Source: Whitmania pigra
Taxonomy: Eukaryota; Annelida; Clitellata; Hirudinida; Haemopidae
Assembly (NCBI GenBank): GCA_021613335.1
Contig: JAJTWR010000245.1
Span: 239,501 to 303,500 of the forward strand
Direction of reading: 5' to 3'
DNA: 64,000 nt
The position numbers and the translations under genes were made by a program. This document shows positions 36,295-47,389 of the stretch, piece by piece. Each line of letters begins with the position of its first letter. Position 1 is the first letter of the stretch. The notes below the pieces were generated by a model, which was not told where the DNA came from, did not search any database, and was given only the letters and a program-made list of their open reading frames with translations.

Positions 36295-37190
36295 GTGCCT
36301 GGATATTTAATATGTACTGATAATGACAATTTTGATTCTGAGTTTTCATCCGAAATATACAATTATACAATTCGTTTTATTTATTTTTACTTCGACAAAT
36401 TTAATTTATTTCATGAATCTCAATTTGATTTCAGAAAAAATCACTCGACATATATGCCTTTATTATTACTTCAGTTTGCGGTTTATAAAGCTATCGATAT
36501 TGATGAAGTTGTTCTTGCTGTGTTACTTGATCTACAAAAGGCTTTTGATACTGTTAACCATCAGATACTAGTATGTAAACTTGAGACTTATGGTATTAGG
36601 GATTTGTTTGAAATTGGTTCCGAAATTATCCAATAGAGTACCAAGAGTTATATATAATAATGCTTGTTCTTCTGATAATTTAATTGACTATGGCGTTCCT
36701 CAAGGCTCCATTCTGGGTTCCCTTTTGTTTTTAATTTACATTAATGACTTAATGAAGTGTTCTTCAAGTTTAATTAAACTCTTCTGTTATATTTCTCTTT
36801 TATATACCTTTACCTAGCTTACTGCAATGTATATAATCTGGGCAGCTACTTATGACATACATTTACATCAATTGAATATATTGCAAAAGCGGATTGTACA
36901 AAAAATGTTCTTATTATCATCAACTGCATCTGTCTTCTCTAATAGTAGTCTGTTAAATATATCACAAATTCGTAATTTACAAATTGCTCTTTTCATGTTT
37001 TTATATGATTTCAATTCTCTTCCCAAAATATTCTCTGTATTTTTCATATCAAGAGATAATTACAATAATCCTTCACACTCTCTAAGTAATACACATGAAT
37101 ATAGTCCGACTTTCTCCAAATCTACACTTAAATTATTTTCAATTCAATGTTATGGCCCAAGACTTTATTCCTCATACCTTCATCTATATC
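36295..37190 (+). mobile_element. Non-LTR retrotransposon fragment, interrupted by a hAT-like element
   Basis: Frameshifted RT segments: VLLDLQKAFDTVNHQIL and GVPQGSILGSLLFLIYINDL are classic LINE RT motifs, and HLHQLNILQKRIVQKMFLLS with NLQIALFMFLYDFN marks the C-terminal region. The catalytic YADD box is degraded here. After the insertion at 37,197 the element resumes at 38,571 and ends in GAT/ATT simple repeats. Confidence 0.85.
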
Positions 37191-37196
37191 AAGGAT

Positions 37197-38570
37197 CAGT
37201 GATGGGTAAAATCACGTTCAGAGTGATTGGAAATCAAAATCAAGATCACCAGACAAAAAGTGATTGGAAATCGAAATCAGGTTCACGCATGTGATTTGAC
37301 GTTAAAATCAGGTTCACGCATGTGATTTGACGTTAAAATCATCAAAATCAAATCACTTTGACCAAAAAGTGCACGAACTTTTTCAACACTGTCAATTTTC
37401 AAAGCTTTTATTAACTTTCAAAAACAAAAGTTTTTGAAACATCGAATCATGTAGTCTGTTCCTTCTTGATGTTTCAATCAGTCCTGCCGAACTAAATAAC
37501 CTCTCTAGTAGCTAATGGTGGCCAGTTGTATTATAGCGCACAAAGTGACTAGGGGCGTTCAGGTTAGCCGAATTGCATACGGCGGTAATGGCAACAGTCG
37601 TAATGTTGTGGTGTTCGAAAACCCAGCCTGCACTGACACCAGTTCCCTTGGGAAGGACCGCTATATAAATGGTTACAAAGCCTCTGACGCTATGCATATG
37701 GCGCTATATAAATAAATGAAGTTACAACAAAGATTTTTTTGACTAGGCTTGATTCAAGACTAGAGAGATGACATTCCGCATCAGACAAATAATTCATGAT
37801 ATTGGTGCGGATACTGTTTGCCTTGTTAACAGTGACTTTTTGCAAGTCAGACTGATGATCCTCATAATATCCGTAATATTCATTGTCAAGACTATTTCTA
37901 AATGTTGATCCTGATCAGGGGTGCAGAATTCGTTCTACGTAAAAACACTTCTAATACTAGTTCCATAAGAATTGTTTGTCATATATTCAGTTCCAACATA
38001 CATCGTGTGTCATACATCCTTATATTTAAAAAAATTTATTTTTCATGTAGCTAAGAATGTAAAAAGCATTAGATGGCGTAGGAAATTGTTGCACGTCTCG
38101 ATCCTGATATCGACTTATTAACACAATCAATTACATTTAGCTACAACTTTGTCAGCTTCCTCACTTGTAATTTTTAAGGAAGCGGCGGCAATTCACAAGC
38201 GGTTTATCATTATCAGCAAATTTTACAACTTTCGTTAACCATGAGGTCGGAATAGCACTAACAACAACAATACAAGTTAATAAAAGGAAGTTGCATCGAT
38301 TATCGACTGATAATGTCATAAAGAACGATATTATATAATATTAAAAATTATTAAATATTAAATATTGAAAAAAAACTAAATTTTGAAATATAAATTTTAT
38401 ATGATTTCGTGATTTTTACATATTAAAAAAATCATCAATCATCAAAAATATTGATTTAAAATAAAAATCAAAATCGCACAACACACGATGATTGAATCAA
38501 ATCATAAAATCACAAAGGCGATTTTATTTCGTGATTTTAAATCACAGGATTTAAAGACTACCCATCACTG
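37197..38570. mobile_element. hAT-like non-autonomous transposon inside the LINE
   Basis: Termini CAGTGATGGGTA and TACCCATCACTG are perfect inverted repeats. Flanks 37189-37196 (TCAAGGAT) and 38571-38578 (GCAAGGAT) form an 8-bp target duplication with one mismatch. Subterminal AAATCA-rich repeats occur at both ends. No transposase; a SINE copy (37,555-37,720) is nested inside. Confidence 0.85.
37555..37720 (+). mobile_element. tRNA-derived SINE copy
   Basis: GTTAGCCGAATTGCATACGG (A-box region), GTGTTCGAAAACCCAGCC (B box) and CGCTATATAAATGGTTACAA are diverged versions of the SINE at 44,728. Nested in the hAT-like element. Confidence 0.65.
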
Positions 38571-38629
38571 GCAAGGATCTAAGGATTGTATTAAGGATGA
38601 TAAGGATGATATTATTATTATTTGAATAT

Positions 38630-38856
38630 TATTATTATTTAGGATTAGGATTAGAATTAGGGAGATTATTATTATTATTATATGATTGTATTATTATTAT
38701 TATTATTATTAGTTATTATTATTATTCTTAGGATTATTATTAGTTAGTATATTATTATTATTATTATTATTATTATTAGGGTAGTTGATGATTATTATTA
38801 TTATTGATTATTATTATTATATTATTATATTAGTATTATCATTATCATTATTATTA

Positions 38857-38892
<36 letters not shown>

Positions 38893-38958
38893 CTTATATT
38901 ATTATTATTATTATTATTCTTAGTATTATGCTGATTATTATTATTATTCTATATTATT

Positions 38959-38990
<32 letters not shown>

Positions 38991-39055
38991 ATTAATTATT
39001 ATTATGATTATTATTATTATTATTATTATTCTATTATCATTATTATTATTATTAA

Positions 39056-39099
<44 letters not shown>

Positions 39100-39101
39100 T
39101 A

Positions 39102-39132
<31 letters not shown>

Positions 39133-39200
39133 CTTATTTATATTCTTCTATTATTATTATTGTTATTGTTATTATTAATATTATTATTATTATTATTTAT
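38630..39200. repeat. Compound (ATT)n microsatellite at the LINE 3' end
   Basis: Irregular ATT, TTAGGATTA and poly-T stretches following the LINE tail AAGGATGATAAGGATGA. Confidence 0.95.
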
Positions 39201-39560
39201 TTAACAGAAAATTTTGAGATTTGGTTATTGAAATTTGGTTCATTTTACAAATGATTTGAGATATGATTTGAGATTTGTCCATCACTGTTTCTTAATAAAA
39301 ATATTTACCATTTTTACTAAACTTTTAGCAACTGTCTCTCCCCTAAATCAGGTCACTGGTTACATTATTTGCTCCCGACAACGTATTTTAGATCCACCAC
39401 TGATAACATGTTAACTGTAACAATTTAAACCTGCATCTTGCAAATTAATTGGTTTATTTTTTAATAAAAAAATTTTGTTAATTCTTAATTGTTTTCTATT
39501 TCAAATATAAATTCCTAAAATGTACTTGAAACATACTGCAATTCAAATATATTCAGAACA
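39200..39560 (-). repeat. AAATCTCAAATC/CAGTGGCGGATCTA composite repeat
   Basis: Matches 57,370-57,700 directly and 48,340-48,560 and 50,840-51,205 in inverse orientation. Words such as GATTTGTCCATCACTG and GATCC(A/G)CCACTG look like hAT-type termini, but a clean target duplication was not found. Confidence 0.5.
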
Positions 39561-39564
39561 GTGG

Positions 39565-39645
39565 GTTTCGAACACAACACCTAACGAGTATTGCCACTAA
39601 GTAAACCATTCGGCCAGACTGCAGGCATTTAAATAGATGAAAGAC
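39565..39645 (-). mobile_element. tRNA-derived SINE, truncated
   Basis: Reverse complement shows CTGCAGTCTGGCCGAATGG then ACTCGTTAGGTGTTGTGTTC; only the tRNA-like head remains. Confidence 0.65.
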
Positions 39646-39826
39646 ACCAAATTTATCAAAATTTTACTTGTGCCACTTTTATTTCAAAAATTATATTTGA
39701 AAATATATTTAAATAAAAAGCCACAAAAATTTGGAATCTCAAAAAGGTTATTCAACAATAAAGATTTATTTTTAAAAATTTTTTTATTTTGCTTGTTGCA
39801 GAAATGAGCCTTGAAAGATTTTCTGT

Positions 39827-40285
39827 TCATTTGCCGATAAAAAGTACTGGCACTAAAAAGGATAAAGTTAAAAAATCTTTTTAAAGTTTAATGAGGAACG
39901 TTATAATATTGATGAGATTATAAATCATAATTAATTATAATTATTCATGTAATTGTTATTAGGTTATAACAATTGACGTACTGCAAATACCGCTCAAGCA
40001 AGCCAATCCAAAGCCACATTCATCCTGGAAATTAAAATCAACAATCAGATTGAATAATTTGTTTACAAAATTTTCCATTTCATTCCATATCTTACATGAC
40101 TGTTGCAGGACCGGACAGTATCTGAAAAATTAATCTTTTTATAATTTCAAGCAGAATATAATTCACTAAGTTTAATTAATGACATATTTTAACAACCAAA
40201 TATTAAAAAAAAAACAACAAAAATACCAACCCATGAGGCAGGTGAGTACCAGGATTGCAAGCACGAAAACACATAAAGTCTTCAT
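39827..40285 (-). CDS. CRP20: secreted four-cysteine peptide gene
   Basis: Minus-strand exons 40231-40285, 40096-40121, 39982-40024, 39827-39852; phases 1-0-1. Signal MKTLCVFVLAILVLTCLM then DTVRS, with VRS|C a good cleavage site. Core CNSHDECGFGLACLSGIC, tail MPVLFIGK-stop with Gly-Lys. TATAAAAG at 40323-40330, 45 nt before ATG. The upstream module runs to the (ATT)n border word at 40,535. The unit (about 0.9 kb) is shared with CRP23, CRP25 and CRP31. Confidence 0.85.
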
Positions 40286-40544
40286 CTTTTGGAGATGTCT
40301 GAGTTTAACTTCAAATTGAACACTTTTATAGAACAAATTGTCACGCTTGAAAAAATTCCTGAGTTAATAAAATATTTTAAAATGGATATTTCATGGGCTC
40401 TAAATCTGTCTACAACTGTCCATAATATCATTAATTAAATAATAATCTGTCAAATAAATTGGGTCATTTTTTCAATAGCTGTCCGTCTACCCATCCATCA
40501 TTCCGCTTCTGACACTATGCTTTAGAAGCCCTACATATGAAACG

Positions 40545-41055
<511 letters not shown>

Positions 41056-41099
41056 TTTAACGAAAAACATCTCTCAACACAAAAAGTCTAGGTGAAAGT

Positions 41100-41285
41100 T
41101 CAGATTCGAGAACCTAGGGTCAAAATAAATTTAACTCAATATTTTTCTGAGAATGCTTGCAGCTCCAAGAAGTGCTATTTTCTGGCACATGTGTGCCAAG
41201 GGTCTTCCTGGAATCATTTGAACGTTATCGAGGTTATCCGTACTGACTGTTCTAAGGGCGCCGCCCTGTCGACAGCCCGGCTGTA
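41100..41285 (+). repeat. AAGTGCTATTTT...GGGCG repeat, copy 1
   Basis: Shares TTTTTCTGAGAATG, GGCACATGTGTGCC and GGAATCATTTGAACGTTATC with 62,340-62,480 and, inverted and shorter, with 45,780-45,870. Function unknown; no reading frame of note. Confidence 0.55.
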
Positions 41286-41430
41286 TTTTATGTTGCAATA
41301 GTAAAAATATTAATAATAACATTATTATATAATAACATTTAAAAATATTTTATTAGCTCAATAACTGCAAATCATTTGCGACAATTTACTCAATTAAAGT
41401 GTTCAATGATAAGCTCAGACATCTCCAAAG

Positions 41431-41491
41431 ATGAAGACTGTGTGTGTTTTCCTGCTTTCAATCCTGATGCTTGCCTGTCTATCATTTAGAG
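41431..41491 (+). pseudogene. CRP21: signal exon split by a hAT insertion
   Basis: The leader and ATG at 41431 are intact, and MKTVCVFLLSILMLACL is followed by ATTTAGAG and the transposon end at 41,492. The donor and everything downstream are gone: after the second ATTTAGAG (42,298-42,305) no CRP exon follows. The rest of the gene was lost before or after the insertion. Confidence 0.85.
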
Positions 41492-42297
41492 CAGGGGTCT
41501 CAAACTCAAATTGCTCCGAGGGCCAAGTGATGACTTCTAAAGTTCCTCGAGGGCCGCATAGCCAGAACTTGTTTAAAATGATAAAAAGTTAATAAACAAG
41601 ACATCGTAATAAGAACGAAGTGCTTTACAAACTTTCTAAAATCTATTTATTACAAATGTAATGTAGTCAATTTATGTATCGTTTTTGGCGTATCTGTATT
41701 TGGTTAACTTAGGTTTCAGTCACTTTCTGTACTGACTGCTGACCTGGCAGCGTTTTGCATCAACAAGGGCATCAATATTAGGCTTGATTTTGTGAGAAGA
41801 AACCAATCTCAGTGTTGCTTGCAAATGTTCATTAGTGAGCTGTGACCTCAGTACAGACTTGTTAACTTTCATGGATGAGAAAAATTGTTCACATGCATAT
41901 GTACTGCCAAACATTGCAAGAATCCTTGCAGTATCAGAGAGTAACCTTGGAAATCTTTCTCGTGAAAGAAACGTGTAGAATTCGGGAATCCCTACTTCTG
42001 CATATTTCTGCTTCAAGATAGTATCACACTGGAGTTCCACCAACTCCATTTGCAATTACTCTGCAACAGTGTCAATTTCTACAGCAAACGGCGTCGAAAA
42101 AAGTTGAAATTGTGGCTCCAGTAACTTAAAGTCTGCAAAACGCACATCAAACTGTTGAAGTAACACAGACATCAAATCTGCATATTCTTTCAAGCATTTG
42201 GGTTCAACTTTGCCTAAGGAATTCAGAGTTGAGAAATGGGCCAAATTGCCCTCACCAAGTTGCTTCATCGTTGCGGGCCGCGTGTTTGAGACCCCTG
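41492..42297 (-). mobile_element. hAT (Charlie-like) transposon with perfect 8-bp target duplication
   Basis: Ends CAGGGGTCTCAAACTC and GTGTTTGAGACCCCTG are inverted repeats; ATTTAGAG flanks both sides (41484-41491, 42298-42305). The minus strand encodes the C-terminal part of a GTF2IRD2/ZBED-type hAT transposase: FPRLLSDTARILAMFGSTY, CEQFFSSMKVNKSVLRSQL, TNEHLQATLRLV. Only about 180 codons in two frames remain in 806 bp, so it is non-autonomous. Confidence 0.92.
41720..42268 (-). pseudogene. Truncated hAT transposase C-terminus
   Basis: Two adjacent frames (42,056-42,268 and 41,720-42,055) separated by a stop. The second contains the dimerisation segment with the conserved CEQ-FFS-x-MK pattern. 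The N-terminal DNA-binding and catalytic parts are absent. Confidence 0.85.
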
Positions 42298-42305
42298 ATT
42301 TAGAG

Positions 42306-42660
42306 GTTACCCTGCAGATTTCCCAAATTCAGAACATCCAAGTTATCAAGAAGTGATAAATAATAATTGTCGCTTTTTACAATTTTTGAGGGTGTGCGGA
42401 GAATTCATCGAGCAGAAAAATCATGAATAACTTAATAAATAAATGACTCATCAAAGCCTTTGGGGCGAATGGTTACTGAACCAGCTGTGCGATATTAACC
42501 TCGTAACAACTTCGTAAATGGGGCCAATTCTTTTTATTGATGAGAATGATGGATTTCGTAGAAGGATCCTAGAAGTCTGTTGACGACTCATATTTTGATG
42601 TCAGTTGGTGATGACATGAAATATCCATTTTAAAATATTTTATTATCTCAAGAACTACAT
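42306..42660. other. Unassigned DNA ending in a CRP upstream module
   Basis: 42,540-42,660 carries the upstream flank of the next CRP relic (GACATGAAATATCCATTTTA, ATTTTATTATCTCAAGAAC). The remainder is not recognised. Confidence 0.45.
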
Positions 42661-42738
42661 CGAGCTTGACAATTTAATCTATAAAAGTGTTTAATGAGAA
42701 GTTATGCTTGATAATTTAAAAAAAAATTAATTTTCCAG

Positions 42739-43032
42739 AAATTGTAGAAACTTTCCAGTTCTGCAAGGTTCCTGTAAGATATTGAATAAAATGGAAAAAT
42801 ATGTAAACAAAATATTCAATCTGATTGTTGATTGTAATTTCCAGGCTGATTGTAAATATCCAGAGCTTTGTCTCGTGGATCGCTGCAGTATGTCAATTGT
42901 TATAACTTAATAACAATTACAAGAATGATTATAATTAATTATGATTAATACACTTAGCAATATAATATAACGTGTCTCGTTAAACTTTCAAAAGTTTTTT
43001 TAACTTTATCCTTTTTAGTGAAGTATCCTTGA
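42739..43032 (+). pseudogene. CRP22: mature-peptide exons intact, signal exon deleted
   Basis: A TATAAAAG promoter near 42,673 is followed after a short leader directly by intron 1 sequence and exon 2 (42739-42773, EIVETFQFCKVP), exon 3 (42845-42887, finishing a C-x5-C-x5-C-x4-C core) and exon 4 (43019-43032, MKYP-stop). The deletion removed exon 1 only. The one ATG in the leader (CTTGATAATTTAA follows) reaches a stop quickly. Confidence 0.8.
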
Positions 43033-43379
43033 AATACAGAAGCATCTTTCAAGGCTCATTTCTGCGACAAGCAAAATAAATAAAATGTATTAAAAATTAA
43101 ACCTCTTTAAGATTCCAAATTTTTGGTGGCTTATTATTTAAATATATTTTCAAATATAATTTATAAAATAAAACTGGCACAAATTTTGATGACATTTTGG
43201 TGTCTTTGACGTAACTCATTTAAGTTCTAGAGGTATAGAGGTATTTTGTTGTAGGGCTAGTTTGACGCAGCTATTTGATAAATTATTGTCTAAAGCTGCC
43301 GCTTTTAATGCACAATTGTCGGATATTGAGTGTACAGAATTATCATCTGCAATTTTCTATTTAAAAAAACCGGGTATCA

Positions 43380-43850
<471 letters not shown>

Positions 43851-44038
43851 TTCATATGTAGGGCTTCTAAAGCATAGTGTCAGAAGCGGAATGATGGATG
43901 GGTAGATGGACAGCTATTGACAAAAATGACCCAATTTATTGACAGATGCAGACAGATTTAGAGCCCATGAAATATCCATTTTAAAATATTTTATTAACTC
44001 AGGAATTTTTTCAAGCGTGACAATTTACTCTATAACAG
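43851..44038 (+). promoter_or_regulatory. CRP23 upstream module and TATA box
   Basis: About 190 bp conserved upstream of CRP20, 23, 25, 26, 29 and 31. It contains GAAGCGGAATGATGGATGGG, ATGAAATATCCATTTTAAAA, TTTTATTAACTCAGGAA, GTGACAATTTACTC and a TATA box (here TATAACAG at 44031-44038). Strong conservation between otherwise diverged units suggests shared transcriptional control, though recent copying could also explain it. Confidence 0.6.
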
Positions 44039-44075
44039 TGTTCAATGAGAAGTTAAGTTCAGACATCTCCAAAAG

Positions 44076-44554
44076 ATGAAGACTGTGTGTGTTTTTCTGC
44101 TTGCAATCCTGGTGCTAGCCTGCCTCATGGGTTGGTATTTTTGTTTTTTTTAATATTTAAAAGATGTCATTAATTAAACGTAGTGAATTATAATCTGCTT
44201 GAAATTGAAATTATAAAAAGATTAATTTTTCAGGAACTGTCCATTCCTGCAAGAGTAATGTAAGAAATGGAATAAAATGGAAAATTTGTAAACGAATTAA
44301 TCAATCTGATTTTTTATTTTAATTTCCAGGGTGACTGTGTTTTTCCAATGTTTTGCCACAACGGTCATTGCTGTATGCCAATTGTTATAACTTAATAACA
44401 ATTACAAGAATAATTATTTTTAATTATGATTACAATTACAATTACAATTACATTGATTAATACACTTAGCAATATAATAACGTGCCTCATTAAACTTTAA
44501 AAAGATTTTTTAACTTTATCCTTTTTAGTGCCTCCACCTATTATCGGCAAATGA
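44076..44554 (+). CDS. CRP23: secreted four-cysteine peptide gene
   Basis: Exons 44076-44130, 44234-44259, 44330-44372, 44529-44554; phases 1-0-1. Signal MKTVCVFLLAILVLACLM then GTVHS, VHS|C cleavage. Core CKSNGDCVFPMFCHNGHC with the family C-x-x-G-x-C last loop. Tail LPPPIIGK-stop: proline-rich with Gly-Lys. TATAACAG 45 nt before ATG. Closest relatives are CRP20, CRP25, CRP27 and CRP31. The 3' flank is shortened relative to CRP25, lacking the usual AATAAATAAAATG word, so its polyadenylation site is unclear. Confidence 0.85.
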
Positions 44555-44727
44555 ACAGAAGTATCTTTCAAGGCTCATTTCTGCGTTCATTGTTAAATAT
44601 TTAACCTATTTGAGATTCCAAATTTTTTGTGGCTTGTTATTTAAATATATTTTCAAATATAATTTATGAAATAAAAGTGGCGCACATTTTGGTGACATTT
44701 TGTTGTCTTTGATCTATTTAAAGGCCT

Positions 44728-44905
44728 GCAGTAGTCTGGCCGAATGGTTTAATTAATGGCAACACTCGTTGGGTGTCGTGTTCGAAACCCAGCCTGCACT
44801 GTCGCAGGCTCCCGTGGTAAAGTGTAAATGGTTATAAGAAGCGCCTCTGACTCAATTGCACAGGGCTCTATATACATTAACTAAACTTGCAATAAAATTA
44901 CAGTT
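44728..44905 (+). mobile_element. tRNA-derived SINE, full copy
   Basis: Pol III A box TGGCCGAATGG at 44737-44747 and B box GTTCGAAACCC at 44780-44790 at tRNA-like spacing, then a tRNA-unrelated body ending CTATATACATTAACTAAACT. Resembles a tRNA-Leu/Ser head (class II acceptor arm). At least seven further copies lie in the window. Confidence 0.8.
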
Positions 44906-45229
44906 AAATGCATCTGATATGTTTATTACTTAGACAATATGTGGCATGATGTCGATAACTCGATTATAATAAAAACTGCCTACCTGAACACCTTAATAAA
45001 GGCAAAAACTGCTTATGGGATATTGCTTTCAAGAACTCTATTTTTGCTACATAAAAATAATAATAACGGTTCAATTGATTGGCTACTAATGTATAGCGTC
45101 AAAGGCGGAATGATGGTTATACATAGCCATTGACAAAAAATTACTCAATTTTACTTTTTTCAAGTTTATGTCAGATGTATATCTCAATTTTTTTATAGGT
45201 TTTGATAGATGTAGAGCCCATGAAAAATC

Positions 45230-45385
45230 CATTTTAAATTTTTATATTAACTCAGACACTATTTTAAGCTTGACAATTCACTCTAAAAATTTACACTTAG
45301 CAATATAATAACATGATTCGTTAAACTTTAAAAAGATTTTTAAACATTATCCTTTTAAGTGATACATCCTCCTCCCGGCAAATGA
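45230..45385 (+). pseudogene. CRP relic: promoter fused to intron 3 and exon 4
   Basis: The flank TGACAATTCACTCTAAAAAT jumps directly to intron 3 sequence (ACACTTAGCAATATAATAAC) and exon 4 at 45360-45385, which still ends IHPPPGK-stop. Exons 1-3 are deleted. Confidence 0.75.
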
Positions 45386-45591
45386 ACGGAAGTATCTTTC
45401 AAGGCACATTTCTGCGACAAGCAAAATAAATCAAATGTATTAAAAAATAAATCTTTATTGTTCAATATATAACCAATTTGAAATTCCTACTTTTTTGTGG
45501 CTTGTTATTTAAATATATTTTCAAAAATAATTTGTGAAATATTAGTGGCACACATTTTTATGACATTTTGGTGTCTTTGATCTATTTAAAG

Positions 45592-45705
45592 GCCTGCAGT
45601 CTGGCCGAGTGGTTTACTTAATGGCAACACTCGTAAGGTGTCGTGTTCGAAACCTAGCCTGCACTGTCGCAGGGTATCGTGGTAAAGTGCAAAAGGTTAT
45701 AAGAA
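45592..45705 (+). mobile_element. tRNA-derived SINE copy, 3'-truncated
   Basis: CTGCAGTCTGGCCGAGTGG and GTGTTCGAAACCTAGCC are present; the body is cut where the repeat at 45,706 begins. Confidence 0.75.
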
Positions 45706-45880
45706 ACGTCATTTACAAGAACTGAGCTATTTTGTCACCGGCTATTCTGATGGAGCCGTTTTGACGGGGCTATTTTGTCGCCGGGCTGTTACGACGGGGC
45801 GGCGCCCTTGGAACAGTCACAGCAAATTACCTCGAAAACCTTCAAATGATTCCAGGAAGAGATATGCTTTTCATTGAACA
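45706..45880 (-). repeat. AAATAGCCCCGTC repeat, copy 2
   Basis: Inverse of 62,400-62,570: contains GAACTGAGCTATTTTGTCAC, GGAGCCGTTTTGACGGGGCT and GGCGCCCTTGG. Short internal units of about 20 bp (GCTATTTTGTCRCCGG) are repeated. Confidence 0.6.
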
Positions 45881-45986
45881 TAATAACAATAACAAGAAAC
45901 AATAATAACAGTAATAATAATAATAAGAAGAATAAGAAGAATAATAAGAATAATAATAAGAATAATAATAATAAGAAGAATAATAA

Positions 45987-46021
<35 letters not shown>

Positions 46022-46024
46022 TAA

Positions 46025-46055
<31 letters not shown>

Positions 46056-46094
46056 CATAATAATAATAATAAGAATAATAATATAATAATAATG

Positions 46095-46126
<32 letters not shown>

Positions 46127-46206
46127 AAATAATAATAATAATAATTAATAATAATAATAATAATATAATAATAATAATATAATAATAATAATAATAATAA
46201 TAATAA

Positions 46207-46285
<79 letters not shown>

Positions 46286-46286
46286 C

Positions 46287-46337
<51 letters not shown>
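45880..46337. repeat. (AAT)n/(AAG)n microsatellite
   Basis: Compound array directly upstream of the CRP25 module; the low-complexity frames across it are not genes. Confidence 0.95.
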
Positions 46338-46339
<2 letters not shown>

Positions 46340-46529
46340 GTTTCATAAGTAGGGCTTCTAAAGCATAGTGTCAGAAGCGGAATGATGGATGGGTAGATGG
46401 ACAGATATTGACAAAAATGACCCAATTTATTGACAGATGTAGACAGATTTAGAGCCCATGAAATATCCATTTTAAAATATTTTATTAACTCAGGAATTTT
46501 TTCAAGCATGACAATTTACTCTATAACAG
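46338..46529 (+). promoter_or_regulatory. CRP25 upstream module and TATA box
   Basis: Nearly identical to 43,851-44,038 including TATAACAG (46522-46529). The module starts exactly at the AAT array border (AACGTTTCATAAGTAGGGC). Confidence 0.6.
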
Positions 46530-46566
46530 TGTTCAATGAGAAGTTAAGTTCAGACATCTCCAAAAG

Positions 46567-47027
46567 ATGAAGACTGTGTTTGTTTTTCTGCTTGCAATCC
46601 TTGTTCTTACCTGCCTTATGGGTTGGTATTTTTGTTTTTTTTTTAATAATTATTTTTCAAAAGGTGTCATTAATTAAACGTAGTGAATTATAATCTGCTT
46701 GAAATTGAAATCATAAAAAGATTAATTTTCCAGAAACTGTACACTCCTGCAAGAGTAATGTAAGAAATAGAATAAAATGGGAAAATTTGTAAACAAAATA
46801 TTCAATCTGATTGTGATTTTTATTTCCAGGATGAGTGTGGGTGGGCAACGAATTGTTTCAACGGTTTTTGTAGTATGTCAACTGTTATAACTTGAAAACA
46901 ATTACATGAATATTTATAATTAATTATGATTAATAATTTTATCAATATAACAAGTTGCATCATTAAAGATTAAAAAGATTCTTTAACTTTATCCTTTTTA
47001 GTTCCACCTAAGATCGGCGGCAAATGA
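46567..47027 (+). CDS. CRP25: secreted four-cysteine peptide gene
   Basis: Exons 46567-46621, 46734-46759, 46830-46872, 47002-47027; phases 1-0-1. Signal MKTVFVFLLAILVLTCLM then ETVHS, VHS|C cleavage. Core CKSNDECGWATNCFNGFC, tail IPPKIGGK-stop with Gly-Gly-Lys. Compared with CRP23 the flanks, introns and first loop are almost the same, while loop 2 differs at nearly every residue (GWATN against VFPMF). Overlapping AATAAA signals near 47,067. Confidence 0.86.
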
Positions 47028-47227
47028 ATAGAAGCATCTTTCAAGGCTCATTTCTGCGACAAGCAAAATAAATAAAATGTATTAAAAATTAAATCTTTAT
47101 TGTTGAATATTTAACCTATTTGAGATTCCAAATTTTTTGTGGCTTTTATTTAAACATATTTTCAAATATAATTTATGAAATAAAAGTGGCACAGTTTTAG
47201 ATGACATTTGGTATCTTTGATCTATTT

Positions 47228-47385
47228 AAAGGGCTGCAGTCTGGCCGAATGGTTTACTTAATGGCAACACTCGTAAGGTGGCGTGTTTGAAACCCAGCCT
47301 GCACGGTAGCAGGGTCTCATGGTAAAGTTCAAATGGTTATAAGAAGCGCCTCTGATTCTAGTAACAGTTATAATTAAATGCATTT
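47228..47385 (+). mobile_element. tRNA-derived SINE copy
   Basis: CTGCAGTCTGGCCGAATGG head, degraded B box (GTGTTTGAAACCCAGCC), shortened 3' body. Confidence 0.75.
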
Positions 47386-47389
47386 GAAA

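Noticed and set aside
38640..38760. Telomere-type TTAGG repeat
   Set aside because: TTAGGATTAGGATTAG occurs only briefly inside an irregular ATT array and is better explained as microsatellite mutation.
44728..44800. A genuine tRNA gene
   Set aside because: A and B boxes are present but the acceptor stem does not close and the body continues with unrelated sequence repeated across the window; it is a SINE.
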